This document shows positions 52,070 to 61,238 of a stretch of 64,000 nucleotides of DNA, in pieces. The stretch spans positions 930,001 through 994,000 of the forward strand of contig CAVVHG010000006.1 of the NCBI GenBank assembly GCA_963747985.1, written 5' to 3'. The notes beneath the pieces were generated by a model. The model saw only the letters and a program-made list of their open reading frames with translations, ran no database searches and was not told where the DNA came from. The DNA comes from JACADW01 sp963747985. Lineage in GTDB: Bacteria; Acidobacteriota; UBA6911. A program made the translations under genes and the position numbers. Position 1 is the first letter of the stretch; each line of letters opens with the position of its first letter.

Positions 52070-53302
52070 ATGAAATCGCGCGAGAGAGTCCTGACGACGT
52101 TGAACCACCGTGAACCGGATCGAGTCCCGGTCGATTTCTCAGGGCATCGATCATCGGGGATCGCGGCGATCGCCTACACGCGGTTGCGGAAACATCTCGG
52201 GCTTTCAGAGAAACCTGTCCGGGTTTACGACCTGGTGCAGCAGCTCGCCATCGTCGACGAGGACGTCCTGGCCCGCTTCGGCATAGACACGATCGAGCTT
52301 GGACGCGCCTTCGCCCGCGGGGAAGCGGACTGGGCGGACTGGGAACTACCCGACGGCACCCCGTGCAAAGTTCCCGCGTGGTCCGTGCCAGAACGCCTGC
52401 CGGGGCGCTGGGTGCTCCGCTCGAAGACGGGCAGGATCATCGCACACATGCCCGACGGGGCGCTCTACTTCGAACAGACCCATTACCCATTCGCGGATGG
52501 CGAGCCCGATTTCGGCGCTCTACCGGCCGCCTTCGATCAATCGATGTGGCACGCAGTCGCCGCTCCTCCCGGGCCGCTCGTGTCGGGACCGGGAGGCCCC
52601 GGCAGGCACGCCGAGGGAGCGAGGCGTCTGCGTGAATCGACAGAAAGGGCGATACTGGCTCTGTTCGGCGGCAACCTGCTCGAGACCGGCCAGATGCTGT
52701 TCCGCAACGACAACTTTCTGATGATGCTTGCAGCCGAGCCTGCCCGGGCCCATGACTTCCTGGACAGGCTGGTAGAGGCACACCTCGTGGACCTCGAGCG
52801 GTTCCTGTCGGATGTGGGACCTTACATCGACATCATCGTATTCGGCGACGATCTCGGCATGCAGACAGGCCCTCAGATCTCACCCCGGACCTACCGCGAG
52901 TTCTTCAAGCCACGGCATGCGCTCATGTGGAAACGGGCCAAGGAGCTGGCTGACGCCAGAGTGATGCTGCACTGCTGCGGGGGTGTGCGCGAACTGTTGC
53001 CGGACTTGATAGATGCAGGGCTGGACGCCATCAACCCGGTCCAGATCTCGTGCCGCGGGATGGATGCGGCCGCGCTTAAACGAGACTTCGGTCGCGACCT
53101 GGTTTTCTGGGGAGGCGGCGCCGACACTCAATCCATGCTTCCCCAGGGCACGCCGTCACAGGTAGCAGATCACGTGCGCCGGCAGATCGAGATCTGGAGG
53201 CCCGGAGGCGGCTTCGTCTTTCAGCAGGTTCACAACATCATGGCCAACGTGCCGCCCGAGAACGTCGTCGCCATGTTCGAAGCCGTCCGAGAAGCCCGGT
53301 AG
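52070..53302 (+). CDS. Uroporphyrinogen decarboxylase (URO-D) family protein, probable methyltransferase-type
   Basis: Cytosolic protein of 410 aa with the URO-D barrel. Typical segments are RERVLTTLNHREPDRVPVDF at the N-terminus, IIVFGDDLGMQTGPQISPRT then YREFFKP in the middle, and VMLHCCGGVRELLPDLIDAG then LDAINPVQ with the His-x-Cys pair that binds zinc in MtaA/MtbA-type corrinoid methyltransferases. True HemE enzymes differ in the active-site region and are shorter, so this is more likely a methyl-transfer or unknown enzyme. No corrinoid protein gene is adjacent. The ATG at 52070 has GAGGCGG just upstream. Confidence 0.85.
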   Translation: MKSRERVLTTLNHREPDRVPVDFSGHRSSGIAAIAYTRLRKHLGLSEKPVRVYDLVQQLAIVDEDVLARFGIDTIELGRAFARGEADWADWELPDGTPCKVPAWSVPERLPGRWVLRSKTGRIIAHMPDGALYFEQTHYPFADGEPDFGALPAAFDQSMWHAVAAPPGPLVSGPGGPGRHAEGARRLRESTERAILALFGGNLLETGQMLFRNDNFLMMLAAEPARAHDFLDRLVEAHLVDLERFLSDVGPYIDIIVFGDDLGMQTGPQISPRTYREFFKPRHALMWKRAKELADARVMLHCCGGVRELLPDLIDAGLDAINPVQISCRGMDAAALKRDFGRDLVFWGGGADTQSMLPQGTPSQVADHVRRQIEIWRPGGGFVFQQVHNIMANVPPENVVAMFEAVREAR

Positions 53303-53304
53303 AA

Positions 53305-53390
53305 ACTCGGTGACAGGCAATGAATTACGCCGAGAGGCCCCTCGCACCGGCAAGTCCTTTCCGCCTGATTCGTTGCCTGTCACCGAATTT
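53305..53390. repeat. Long-arm inverted repeat with GACAGGC motif, copy 2
   Basis: Left arm ACTCGGTGACAGGCAATGAA then TTA; right arm GATTCGTTGCCTGTCACCGA then AT; spacer about 40 bases. It lies between convergent genes (URO-D and amidohydrolase) and could end transcription from both. Closely related to the copy at 54346. Confidence 0.82.
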
Positions 53391-53393
53391 CTT

Positions 53394-54332
53394 CTAGGTC
53401 CGGTACCGCTTGAGTAGCGCCTGCAGGTTGCCCGAGAAAATCTTCTGTTTCTGTTCTTCGGACAGAAAAGAGTGTTTGATCCGTGCGATCACCGTGCCCG
53501 GATCATTGATCGAGAAGTCAGAGCCGAAGAGCACACGTTCCGGGCCGATCTTCTTCACGGCGTACTCGAGCATCCCCACCCGGTCGTGACCGTAGCCTGA
53601 GGTGTCCAGATACGTGTTGGGATGCTGCGCCACGAGGTCGATGCGCTTGAATATGTCGACATACTCGTTGCCGTCGCCGAAATGCGGAAAGACGATCGTC
53701 GCCTGAGGGAATTTCCCGATGATGTAATCCATCTCGTCCTGTTCCGTGTGGACATCCAGGATCATCCCCAGCTTCACGGTCTGTTCGACCAGTTGTTCGA
53801 ACTGTTTGATCTTGTATTCGTAAGCGGGCTTCATGTAGTTGCAGAGCTCGCCGACCCAGATGAAACCGAACTGTCTCCGGCACTCCTCCATCTCGCGCAG
53901 GGCTTCATCTATGAACAGCGGGTTCACCACGCAGGCGCCGACGAAACGCCCTTTGTATTTCTCGACATAGCGGGCGACTTCCCTGTTGCCGGCCACGAAC
54001 TCGGCCGGCGTGCCGTTTTCCTGGCATCGCTGTGAGTTGATGATGCCGCGGCCGACACCGGTCCGGTCGAGATAGGCCACGAACTCCTCAAAAGTCCTTG
54101 TGACCGGATACCATTGCCAGAGCTCGCCGCTCGCGGCCGGGCAATGCAGGTGGGCATCGAAGACTTCCATCCGCGGCGAGGCCTCCCTGGAGGGATCAGC
54201 CGTCACCTTCCGAGGAGTCCGGGCCTCCCCCGGAATTGCAGATGCGATCACGGCGCCCGTCACGGCGGCAGAGCCGCCCTTCAGGAATTCACGCCGCGCC
54301 GGTTTGTGGACATGGTTGTGCAGATGACTCAT
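53394..54332 (-). CDS. TAT-exported amidohydrolase-family metal-dependent hydrolase
   Basis: Protein of 312 aa with a twin-arginine signal (ARREFLKGGSAAVTGAVIAS). The TIM-barrel metal sites are visible: FDAHLHCP (HxH), LDVHTEQDE, VFPHFGDGNE, and FGSDFSINDPG with the late Asp. This is the amidohydrolase_2 (PF04909-like) pattern. Substrate unknown. It follows the nitrilase-family gene on the same strand with a long-arm inverted repeat between them. Confidence 0.86.
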   Translation of the reverse strand: MSHLHNHVHKPARREFLKGGSAAVTGAVIASAIPGEARTPRKVTADPSREASPRMEVFDAHLHCPAASGELWQWYPVTRTFEEFVAYLDRTGVGRGIINSQRCQENGTPAEFVAGNREVARYVEKYKGRFVGACVVNPLFIDEALREMEECRRQFGFIWVGELCNYMKPAYEYKIKQFEQLVEQTVKLGMILDVHTEQDEMDYIIGKFPQATIVFPHFGDGNEYVDIFKRIDLVAQHPNTYLDTSGYGHDRVGMLEYAVKKIGPERVLFGSDFSINDPGTVIARIKHSFLSEEQKQKIFSGNLQALLKRYRT

Positions 54333-54345
54333 TTCAATCCCTCCA

Positions 54346-54436
54346 GAAATCCGGTGACAGGCAACGAATTATGCGGAACAGGCTTACTGGTGCGAGGAGC
54401 CTCCGGGCGTAATTCGTTGCCTGTCGCCGAATTTCG
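54346..54436. repeat. Long-arm inverted repeat with GACAGGC motif, copy 3
   Basis: Left arm GAAATCCGGTGACAGGCAAC then GAATTA; right arm TAATTCGTTGCCTGTCGCCG then AATTTC; spacer about 40 bases. It fills the whole gap between the start of the amidohydrolase gene and the stop of the nitrilase-family gene, so it lies inside a likely operon. Confidence 0.85.
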
Positions 54437-55402
54437 TCAAATGCCCTTCTTGTCGAATCGCGCGGTGCGTGTATCGACCTCGAAGCCCATGCGCACAGTA
54501 AGCGGACCGTAGAGGTCGGGTCTGCGGGTGCGTATCCACCTTCGACCGGTGCATTCCTCGAGCAAAGCGTCGTCGAGATCCGCAACCACCATGTCGTCGC
54601 CCGCCCGCCAGGTTTCCGCAAGGATGCGCCCATACGGATCCAGGATCATCGCATTGCCCGTGCGGATTTCGTCGTCGTCGACACCGACGCCGTTGCTGAA
54701 GACGAGGTACATCCCGTTGTCGTGCGCCCGCGAGGGGAGCCAGCGCATCAGCCACTCGCGGCCCTTCGGACCCCGGAGCTCGCGCTCGATCGCCTCGGGA
54801 TCTGCCTCGCGTCTGTCCCACAGAGCCCGGTCCACCAGTCCCATGGTGTTCGGGTTGATTGAGGCGCAGCCCCCCGTCTGATGCGGCGCCAGCAGGATTT
54901 CGGCACCGCGCAACGCGGTGATGCGCACGTTCTCGATGATATTGACGTCGTAGCAGATCAGCACACCCACTCTCCACCCGTGCGGCGTGTCGAAGACCGT
55001 GTACTCTGAACCGCAGGTGATGTTGGGGTTGACGAAGGCGTGCATCTTGCGGTGGCAGCGCCATTGCCCGTCCGGCATGGCAACGACGTAGGCCTTGTGG
55101 AAAACCCGGTCGCCGCTGATCTCAATCAGCCCGGCTCCGATAGTCATGCCGGACTGCTTCGACAGGGCCAGCAGTCTGCGTGTCGATGGTCCTGTTCCAA
55201 CTGGCTCGGCCAGTGCCTCCATCTGCGGACGCGAGAGGTGCCGGAGATGCCAGTAGCCGGTAATGCAGCACTCCGGAAACGCTACAATCTCGACCTTCTC
55301 GCGGGATGCCTTGTCGACGAAGGACTCGATCTTCTTGAAGTTCGCGTCCTTGTCGCTGGGCTTGTGCTCGAACTGGACAGATGCGACGCGGATTCGTTTC
55401 AT
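54437..55402 (-). CDS. Carbon-nitrogen hydrolase (nitrilase superfamily)
   Basis: Cytosolic amidase-like enzyme of 321 aa. The Glu-Lys-Cys triad is visible: Glu in VAFPECCITGYW, Lys in WRCHRKMHAFVN, and Cys in GVLICYDVNIIENV. The end EECTGRRWIRTRRPDLYGPL fits N-carbamoylase/amidase-type members. ATG at 55402 is chosen because GGAGG lies 5 bases upstream and the family starts KRIRVASVQFE. The frame continues upstream into the divergent promoter region but that part is not protein-like. Likely acts on a small amide together with the amidohydrolase next door. Confidence 0.9.
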   Translation of the reverse strand: MKRIRVASVQFEHKPSDKDANFKKIESFVDKASREKVEIVAFPECCITGYWHLRHLSRPQMEALAEPVGTGPSTRRLLALSKQSGMTIGAGLIEISGDRVFHKAYVVAMPDGQWRCHRKMHAFVNPNITCGSEYTVFDTPHGWRVGVLICYDVNIIENVRITALRGAEILLAPHQTGGCASINPNTMGLVDRALWDRREADPEAIERELRGPKGREWLMRWLPSRAHDNGMYLVFSNGVGVDDDEIRTGNAMILDPYGRILAETWRAGDDMVVADLDDALLEECTGRRWIRTRRPDLYGPLTVRMGFEVDTRTARFDKKGI

Positions 55403-55496
55403 GATAGCCTCCGGGGGTGATTCTACAGCGTGAGAAGTGACATCGGTACAGGTATGATGGATTCCCGGATCACCTGAATTTCTACAGGAGCAGCTG

Positions 55497-58400
55497 ATGA
55501 TCAGGCCGACATTGGTCGTATCCCTCACGCTTGCAGCGTTTGCCGCCGCCGGTACGCAGGATGCCGGGCAAGGCGTGGGTGGAAGCGCTTTCCACAAGAA
55601 CGACATCACCTATTCGACCTCGGTGCCGACCTCGCATGTGGCGTGGGCCGCGCACTTGCCGGGAGGACCGATCAGAGGGTTCTTCATCCCCTCCGTGCAA
55701 TATGGACGGGACATGGTCGAGCTGATGCAGCGTGTGGCGCTTCTTCCGACGACCGTGTCCATAGACCGTAACTGGGACACGAATTGCTGGGGGATCGGCG
55801 ATTATTACGGCCACGAGTATCGCGGCGACCGGGACGATTTCAGGATCGTCTACGGGTACGCCGAGAAGGACTTGACCGGGCCCGCTTCTTTCGAAGTCAT
55901 CCTCATCCCAGGCCTCAACGGCTGGACGCGCCTGACCCGGGCCACCCGGGATGCGATCCTGCAGCGCGTGCAGAATGGAGCGGGGCTCGTGCTCATCCAC
56001 CCGTTCGCAGGCGACGTGAAGAACCATCCCTTTGCCGGAGACGAGCGGGAGGGCGACGCGCGGATCTGGGAGGTTTCTCCGCTGGTCGGCTGTCCTGATG
56101 ACTCCCTCAATGAAGGCGGGTACCCCGAGATCAACAAAGCGGCCGTTGCAATCGGAAAGTGGGAGGTCGCAAAGCCGCATTTCATCACGTCGGGGTTGGA
56201 CACAAGCCTGCTTCCCGAAGGCAACATCCCGGGAGCTTTCTACAAGTACCGGGCGTCAGGGGAGGTTCTCATCAGGTCGGGCGAATATCCGATCCTTGCA
56301 GTGAAACCATACGGGAACGGGCGCGTCGCAGCGTTCGCCTACGTGGAGGACGGATTCCTTCCTGCGGGTGTCAATCCCTTCGCAGGCTCTGAGGACGAAG
56401 TCAATTTCTTCTCGGCCGGGGTCGACCCGGTCTCCACAGGGATCTACTGGGACTACTGGGAGTACTACTATTCCCTCCTGGCGAAGGCCGTGGTGTGGGC
56501 AGCCGGGCGCGAGGGTCAGGTCGAACTCCGGTCACTCTCGGCACGCGGGGAGGGGGGAGGAAGCGTCGCTCTGAACCTGCACACCCCTGGGGCATGCACA
56601 GTGGCGATCGATGTTGCGGCGAAGAGCGAGTTTGGCCGGCTGTATGGATCCACGACGAGATCGGCGGACCTGGTTGCGGGAGAGAACTCCGTCTCAGTAC
56701 CGACGGACGGGCTTCGATCCGGTGCATCCTGGCCCGGGGGGAAGATCATCTTTGACGTGATCGTCCGCGACCCATCCACAGGCTCCACGCTCAATTGGGG
56801 CGGGGCGGCATTCACGGCAGCCAAGCGGGCCAATCTCACGGGGGTGAGTCCTGCGACGGGTGCCTACCGGAGAGGGGAAATCATCAGCGCCGTAGTCCGG
56901 GCAACCGGGAACCTCGAAGGGGCGAAAATCCGTTTCCAGGTCGCCGACGACCTCCAGCGCATCCTCTCGGACCAGACCGCTCCCGCTCGCGGCGAAAGGT
57001 ATTTTTACTTCAGCCTGGCGGATTTCCTGGGGAAGTACGCGCACATGACGGCCGAACTCTTGGATGCCGATGGGACAGTCATCGACCAACTGCGCGCCCG
57101 GCCTGTTCTTGTCGTGCAGAACACGCGGCGGAACAAGGACTTCAATCCGCAGGTCTCTTTCGGCGCGTCCAAGCATTATTTCCAGGCCGTGCGCATGGAG
57201 CAGGTACGCGCGCAGGCCGTCGACACCGGCTTTACGTGGGGCGGCAGCGTGAACAACGGGTTGAACATCCCGCGGGGCGCGTTCGGCGTTTACTGGTACG
57301 ACCGCGGCCCCACTGCGTCGGAGGAGATGGAAAAAGCCATCGCCGAATTCAACCGCACGAAGGATTTCGATGCGCTGCAATACCTGACCAAGAAAGAACT
57401 CTATCGCCGCACCGGCGACCCGAGATTCCTCGCGCGCGTGCCGAGCCTCAGCGACCCCGGATTCCTGGAGAGGCTGCGCAGCATCGTCTACGCCGTGGTA
57501 CTTGGCAAAGGTCGCTACAACATGGACTACTACTTCGTGGGGGATGAAGGCTCGCTGACTTCCTACACGGATCCCTTCGATTTTGACTGGAGCGCGTTCG
57601 CGCTGGCAGATTTCCGGAAGTGGCTGAAGACCGAATATGGCACGCTCGAATCCCTGAACAGGGAGTGGCGCAGCGAGTTCCGTTCCTGGGATGAGGTCCT
57701 GCCGTTCACGACCGACAAGGCGCGCACTGCGCGCAACTATGCCCCGTGGGCAGACCACCGTACGTTCATGGAGGTTTCCTTCGCGCGTGCCTATCAGACG
57801 GTGCGCGATGCGGTGGTCAAGGCTGACCCCGACGGCCAGATCGCGCTGTCGGGCACCCAGGAGACGACTGCGTACAACGGATGTGATTGGTATCGTCTGG
57901 ACCGGGTTATCGACGATTTCCTCTCGTATGACGGCGGCAATCAATGGGACCTTCACAGGTCCTTCGCGAAGCCGGGATCGATGATTGGTTTCTGGACCGG
58001 GTACGGATCGCGTGGCCTGGCAGTACAGAACGCCATTTGGACCGCTGCGATCCATAATGTGCTGCACCCGAATATCTTCTGGATGTTCGCATTTCTGAAT
58101 CCGGACTTCACGTGTTCGCAGTCGGCGCAGGATATGGGTGAGGTGTACAAGGTCCTGAAGCACGGCGGTGTCGGCAAGCTGCTGATGGAGGCAAGCCGGA
58201 AGCAGGATGGTGTCGGGCTTCATTACTCGATGTCGTCGGTCCACGCCGCAAGCATCACCGGGAACAGCCGGGAAGGCAGGCAACGTGCAATCGGTCGTGA
58301 TTTCCCTGCGGATCGGGACGGCTGGGTGAGAATGATCAACGACCTAGGCATGCAGTTCGAATTCGTCTCCTACGATCAGGTCGAGAAGGGCGAAGTGGCG

Positions 58401-59558
58401 GCACCGCGCTACCGTCTGTTTGTCCTCCCCTTCTCGATGGCGTTGTCGCCGGAGGAAGCGAAGGCTCTGCAGGATTTCGCACAGGCGGGGGGAGTGGTGA
58501 TCGCCGACGCCGGTACCGGAATCATGGACGAACACTGCGCCTGGCAGGCAAAGGGTCTCCTGAACGATTTCTTCGGCATCCGCGCCCCCTCTTCGGAGAA
58601 GCGACGCTTCATGGGATCCAAGACCATCGAGCAGAACGCCGACGGTGATGTCACAGGGGAGCGTTGGACACCTGGCATTCAGGGACCCGTGAAGGTTACC
58701 CCGGAGGGAACAAGATGGGGGCTCGAGGAGACGATGTTGCAGAAACTCGAGGCCGTTGAACGCGAGGTGGAGGCGGACACCGGCAAGGCTCTACTGCGGA
58801 TCGGCGACACCGACGCGGTGATCGCCAGGCAGGTGGGGAAAGGTTGGGCGTTGTACCTCAACGTGTTGCTCGATCGGTATCCGGACATGCGCGCGAAGGA
58901 ATACGGCGGGGCTGTAGAGCGATCGTTGATCCGTGCTCTGCTCCATCACCTGGAGGTGCACCCTGTTGTGGAGGTGTTGACCACAGAGGGGAAACCCCTT
59001 GGCCAGGTGCAGATAGTACGGTACTCACTCGGCCAGACCGAGGTCCTCGCCATAGTAAAAGAAAATGTCTCACCGGAGGGGATGACCGGCCGCGATGGAG
59101 TCACGGTATACAAAGACGCGAATCAGGGCACACTGGTGCGCGAAGACATCACGATCCGCCTGCCTCGGAAGTCCCTGGTCAGCAACATCATCACCGGTGA
59201 GCAGCTGGGAGAAACAGACGCGATCCGGACTTCGATCACCAGTGGCGCCGCGCTCCTCTTCGGGTTGACGCCGAGCCAGGTCTCCATGTCGCTGGCCGGG
59301 CCTTCCGCCGGCAAGAGAGGTGAACCGTTGACTTTCGAAATCAGGGCGACGCCGGGCGGCAAGCACCTGGTCCGATGCCATCTTTTCGCTCCCGACGGAT
59401 CGTTCCTGTCCGTCTACGCGAAGAACTTCCTCATCGAGGGAGCGGACGGAAAGGTGACAGTCCCGACGGCCTACAATGACACGCCCGGAAATTACACATT
59501 GCGCGTGGCAGACGTCGTCAGCGGCGCCTCCACCAGCACCGGCTTCCTGCTCAAGTGA
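55497..59558 (+). CDS. Large exported GH42-like protein (beta-galactosidase fold)
   Basis: Protein of 1353 aa with a signal peptide (MIRPTLVVSLTLAAFAAAGT). The first 330 residues form a glutamine-amidotransferase-like domain (FEVILIPGLNGWTR and GAGLVLIHPFAG). A beta-rich linker follows. From about 560 to 900 a GH42-like barrel is seen: YFVGDEGSLTSYTDPFDFDW (candidate acid/base Glu), FRKWLKTEYGTLESLNREWR and GTQETTAYNGCDW (candidate nucleophile Glu). A second trimerisation-like region (FVLPFSMALSPEEAKALQDF) and a C-terminal beta-domain finish it. ACAGGAG lies 7 bases before the ATG. Divergent from the nitrilase gene with 94 bases between. Exact glycan unknown. Confidence 0.78.
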   Translation: MIRPTLVVSLTLAAFAAAGTQDAGQGVGGSAFHKNDITYSTSVPTSHVAWAAHLPGGPIRGFFIPSVQYGRDMVELMQRVALLPTTVSIDRNWDTNCWGIGDYYGHEYRGDRDDFRIVYGYAEKDLTGPASFEVILIPGLNGWTRLTRATRDAILQRVQNGAGLVLIHPFAGDVKNHPFAGDEREGDARIWEVSPLVGCPDDSLNEGGYPEINKAAVAIGKWEVAKPHFITSGLDTSLLPEGNIPGAFYKYRASGEVLIRSGEYPILAVKPYGNGRVAAFAYVEDGFLPAGVNPFAGSEDEVNFFSAGVDPVSTGIYWDYWEYYYSLLAKAVVWAAGREGQVELRSLSARGEGGGSVALNLHTPGACTVAIDVAAKSEFGRLYGSTTRSADLVAGENSVSVPTDGLRSGASWPGGKIIFDVIVRDPSTGSTLNWGGAAFTAAKRANLTGVSPATGAYRRGEIISAVVRATGNLEGAKIRFQVADDLQRILSDQTAPARGERYFYFSLADFLGKYAHMTAELLDADGTVIDQLRARPVLVVQNTRRNKDFNPQVSFGASKHYFQAVRMEQVRAQAVDTGFTWGGSVNNGLNIPRGAFGVYWYDRGPTASEEMEKAIAEFNRTKDFDALQYLTKKELYRRTGDPRFLARVPSLSDPGFLERLRSIVYAVVLGKGRYNMDYYFVGDEGSLTSYTDPFDFDWSAFALADFRKWLKTEYGTLESLNREWRSEFRSWDEVLPFTTDKARTARNYAPWADHRTFMEVSFARAYQTVRDAVVKADPDGQIALSGTQETTAYNGCDWYRLDRVIDDFLSYDGGNQWDLHRSFAKPGSMIGFWTGYGSRGLAVQNAIWTAAIHNVLHPNIFWMFAFLNPDFTCSQSAQDMGEVYKVLKHGGVGKLLMEASRKQDGVGLHYSMSSVHAASITGNSREGRQRAIGRDFPADRDGWVRMINDLGMQFEFVSYDQVEKGEVAAPRYRLFVLPFSMALSPEEAKALQDFAQAGGVVIADAGTGIMDEHCAWQAKGLLNDFFGIRAPSSEKRRFMGSKTIEQNADGDVTGERWTPGIQGPVKVTPEGTRWGLEETMLQKLEAVEREVEADTGKALLRIGDTDAVIARQVGKGWALYLNVLLDRYPDMRAKEYGGAVERSLIRALLHHLEVHPVVEVLTTEGKPLGQVQIVRYSLGQTEVLAIVKENVSPEGMTGRDGVTVYKDANQGTLVREDITIRLPRKSLVSNIITGEQLGETDAIRTSITSGAALLFGLTPSQVSMSLAGPSAGKRGEPLTFEIRATPGGKHLVRCHLFAPDGSFLSVYAKNFLIEGADGKVTVPTAYNDTPGNYTLRVADVVSGASTSTGFLLK

Positions 59559-59594
59559 TTTTGGGTCCGCGCCGCTGAGGCATCTCAACAATCT

Positions 59595-59800
59595 TTGGGG
59601 CGGGCCTTCAGCCCTTGTCTCCTGATACTACCTGTGAACCTGGGGCTTCGCCCCAGGCGGCATGAGAGCGCGCTTTCAGCGCTCCAGATCCTGGTCCGAG
59701 TACGGTCTTAAGGGCCGAAGGCCCGCCCCATATCAGCCTGGGGCGAAGCCCCAGGTTTGCATCCAGCAACAGGAACCGAGGGCTGAAAGCCCGTACCATA
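59595..59800. repeat. Family A hairpin-block repeat, copy 4
   Basis: Orientation as copy 2: GCGGGCCTTCAGCCC, CCTGGGGCTTCGCCCCAGG, GCGCTTTCAGCGC, GGGCCGAAGGCCC, CCTGGGGCGAAGCCCCAGG and GAGGGCTGAAAGCCC, ending CCATAG. The fifth stem differs from copy 2 by matched changes on both sides (CCTGGCGCG / CGCGCCAGG in copy 2). Confidence 0.82.
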
Positions 59801-59847
59801 GCAGGTTCCGCGACAGCGCCGACAGCGCGGCCCCCGCGCACTCACTC

Positions 59848-59930
59848 TGGGGACAGGCTACTCAACCTCGAAATCAACTGCTCCGCTTCCAGATCAGGAT
59901 GAATTTCGAGGTTGAGCAGCCTGTCCCCAA
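59848..59930. repeat. Long-arm inverted repeat with GACAGGC motif, copy 4
   Basis: Left arm TGGGGACAGGCTACTCAACC then TCGAAAT; right arm ATTTCGAGGTTGAGCAGCCT then GTCCCCA; spacer about 28 bases. The arms match those of copy 1 (36423) except at the tips, where GGGGAC replaces GGTGAC in both arms together. It lies between convergent genes. Confidence 0.85.
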
Positions 59931-59932
59931 AA

Positions 59933-61216
59933 CTAGCACCAGGCAAGAGCTGCGGCGAGGAGGACCTCGGCCGTCCGTATCACCGAGCTGATTGTCACAT
60001 ACTCGTTGACATTGTGAGCTCCCCCTCCGGAGGGCCCGAAGATGAGGGTCGGAATCCCGAAGTGGTTCTGCATCAGAAAAGCGTCGCACGGAAACTCCGC
60101 CGCCGTTGCCGCAATGGGCCGGCGCAGGACGGCGGAAGCCGCCCCTGTGAGGCACCTGGTCCAGGGATGGTCGACGGCCAGTTCGTGGCCGGCCAGCGGC
60201 GGATAGACGATGTCATGCCAGTGCGGACGGTGAACACTGAAGAACGGGTCCTTATCGCAGAACTCCTGGAAAGACTTCTTTACCTCCCGAACGACCGAAT
60301 CGACCTTTTCGTGGGGAAGGAACTGGAAATAGACCCTCACTTTCGCCTCGAGAGGGACGCTCCAGGGAACTCGGGCTTCAAAGCGATTAGCCTCCAGCGC
60401 AAGCACCTGAACCGGCACAGGATCGACGAAATCCACGTAGGCTCCGCGCTTCCTGATCCGCCTCCGTTTCTCAGCCCAACGGTCGATCCAGCCCAGGAGC
60501 CTCCCCATCGGAACCGCCGGCCCGACGACCTCCGCCCTGGAGAAATAGTGAGCCGGGTCTCCCGCGCCGGCATTGATTTCAAAGAAATATCCTCCGCGGG
60601 TCGCCCTGAAAACGGCGAGACATGAGACCTCGCCGATGGCGCAGGCATCCGCGGTATCGCCTCTCAGGCGGGCTGCGAGCGAACCTCCGCCCCCGGCCCA
60701 CTCTTCGTCGACCACCGATTCGCAGAGGAGGTCGCCGCCCGGTCGCATACCGGCTCTCCTCAGCGCAAGGCAGACACCGAATTGAGCCGCGAGCCCTCCC
60801 TTCATGTCGAAGCTGCCCCTGCCGTACAGGCGCCCGCTGCGAATGGCTCCGGACCAGGGGGACTCGCGCCAGGATCCCAAGCCCGGCGGGACCGTGTCCA
60901 TGTGCCCGTTGAGCAGGAGACTTCTGCCGCGACCGGTGCCCTGCAGCCTGGCGATCACGTTCGGCCGTCCCGCGTAGTTGCGTTCGTGGCGAACGAACGG
61001 GTGATCCGAATCATCCAGGAATCCCGTGTCGTAGATCTCGACGTCCAACCCGTTTCCTTTGAGGAACCGGTACAGAGCCCGCTGCGCCGGCGCTTCCTTC
61101 CCCTCCGGCGGTGTGGCACAGGTATCGATCCTGACCAGTGTCTGCGCCAATGCAATTATCTCGTCACGGACCGGGGCAATCAGGCGTTTCGCCATGCGCG
61201 CCGCTTCGCTGCTCAT
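59933..61216 (-). CDS. M20-family metallopeptidase (ArgE/DapE/ACY1-like)
   Basis: Cytosolic zinc hydrolase of 427 aa. Metal ligands in order: LLNGHMDTVPPG (His, Asp), RGSFDMKGGLAAQ (bridging Asp), VVDEEWAGGG (catalytic Glu and metal Glu) and the late PSGGGAHNVNEYV (His). These enzymes remove acyl groups from amino acids or cleave small peptides. ATG at 61216 is chosen because GGGAGG lies 9 bases upstream; ATG at 61276 would overlap the kinase gene. Third gene of the operon with nagB-like and PfkB genes, which hints at an N-acyl amino sugar or sugar amide as substrate. Confidence 0.88.
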   Translation of the reverse strand: MSSEAARMAKRLIAPVRDEIIALAQTLVRIDTCATPPEGKEAPAQRALYRFLKGNGLDVEIYDTGFLDDSDHPFVRHERNYAGRPNVIARLQGTGRGRSLLLNGHMDTVPPGLGSWRESPWSGAIRSGRLYGRGSFDMKGGLAAQFGVCLALRRAGMRPGGDLLCESVVDEEWAGGGGSLAARLRGDTADACAIGEVSCLAVFRATRGGYFFEINAGAGDPAHYFSRAEVVGPAVPMGRLLGWIDRWAEKRRRIRKRGAYVDFVDPVPVQVLALEANRFEARVPWSVPLEAKVRVYFQFLPHEKVDSVVREVKKSFQEFCDKDPFFSVHRPHWHDIVYPPLAGHELAVDHPWTRCLTGAASAVLRRPIAATAAEFPCDAFLMQNHFGIPTLIFGPSGGGAHNVNEYVTISSVIRTAEVLLAAALAWC

Positions 61217-61238
61217 TCGTGTTTCCTCCCTGCCGCAT

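Noticed and set aside
52070..53302. Annotation as HemE (true uroporphyrinogen decarboxylase)
   Set aside because: Longer than HemE, with a His-x-Cys zinc-type motif of methyltransferase-like members and no haem genes nearby.
56694..58283. Open frame of about 529 codons on the minus strand
   Set aside because: Antisense to the GH42-like gene; composition is Arg- and Pro-rich without domains.
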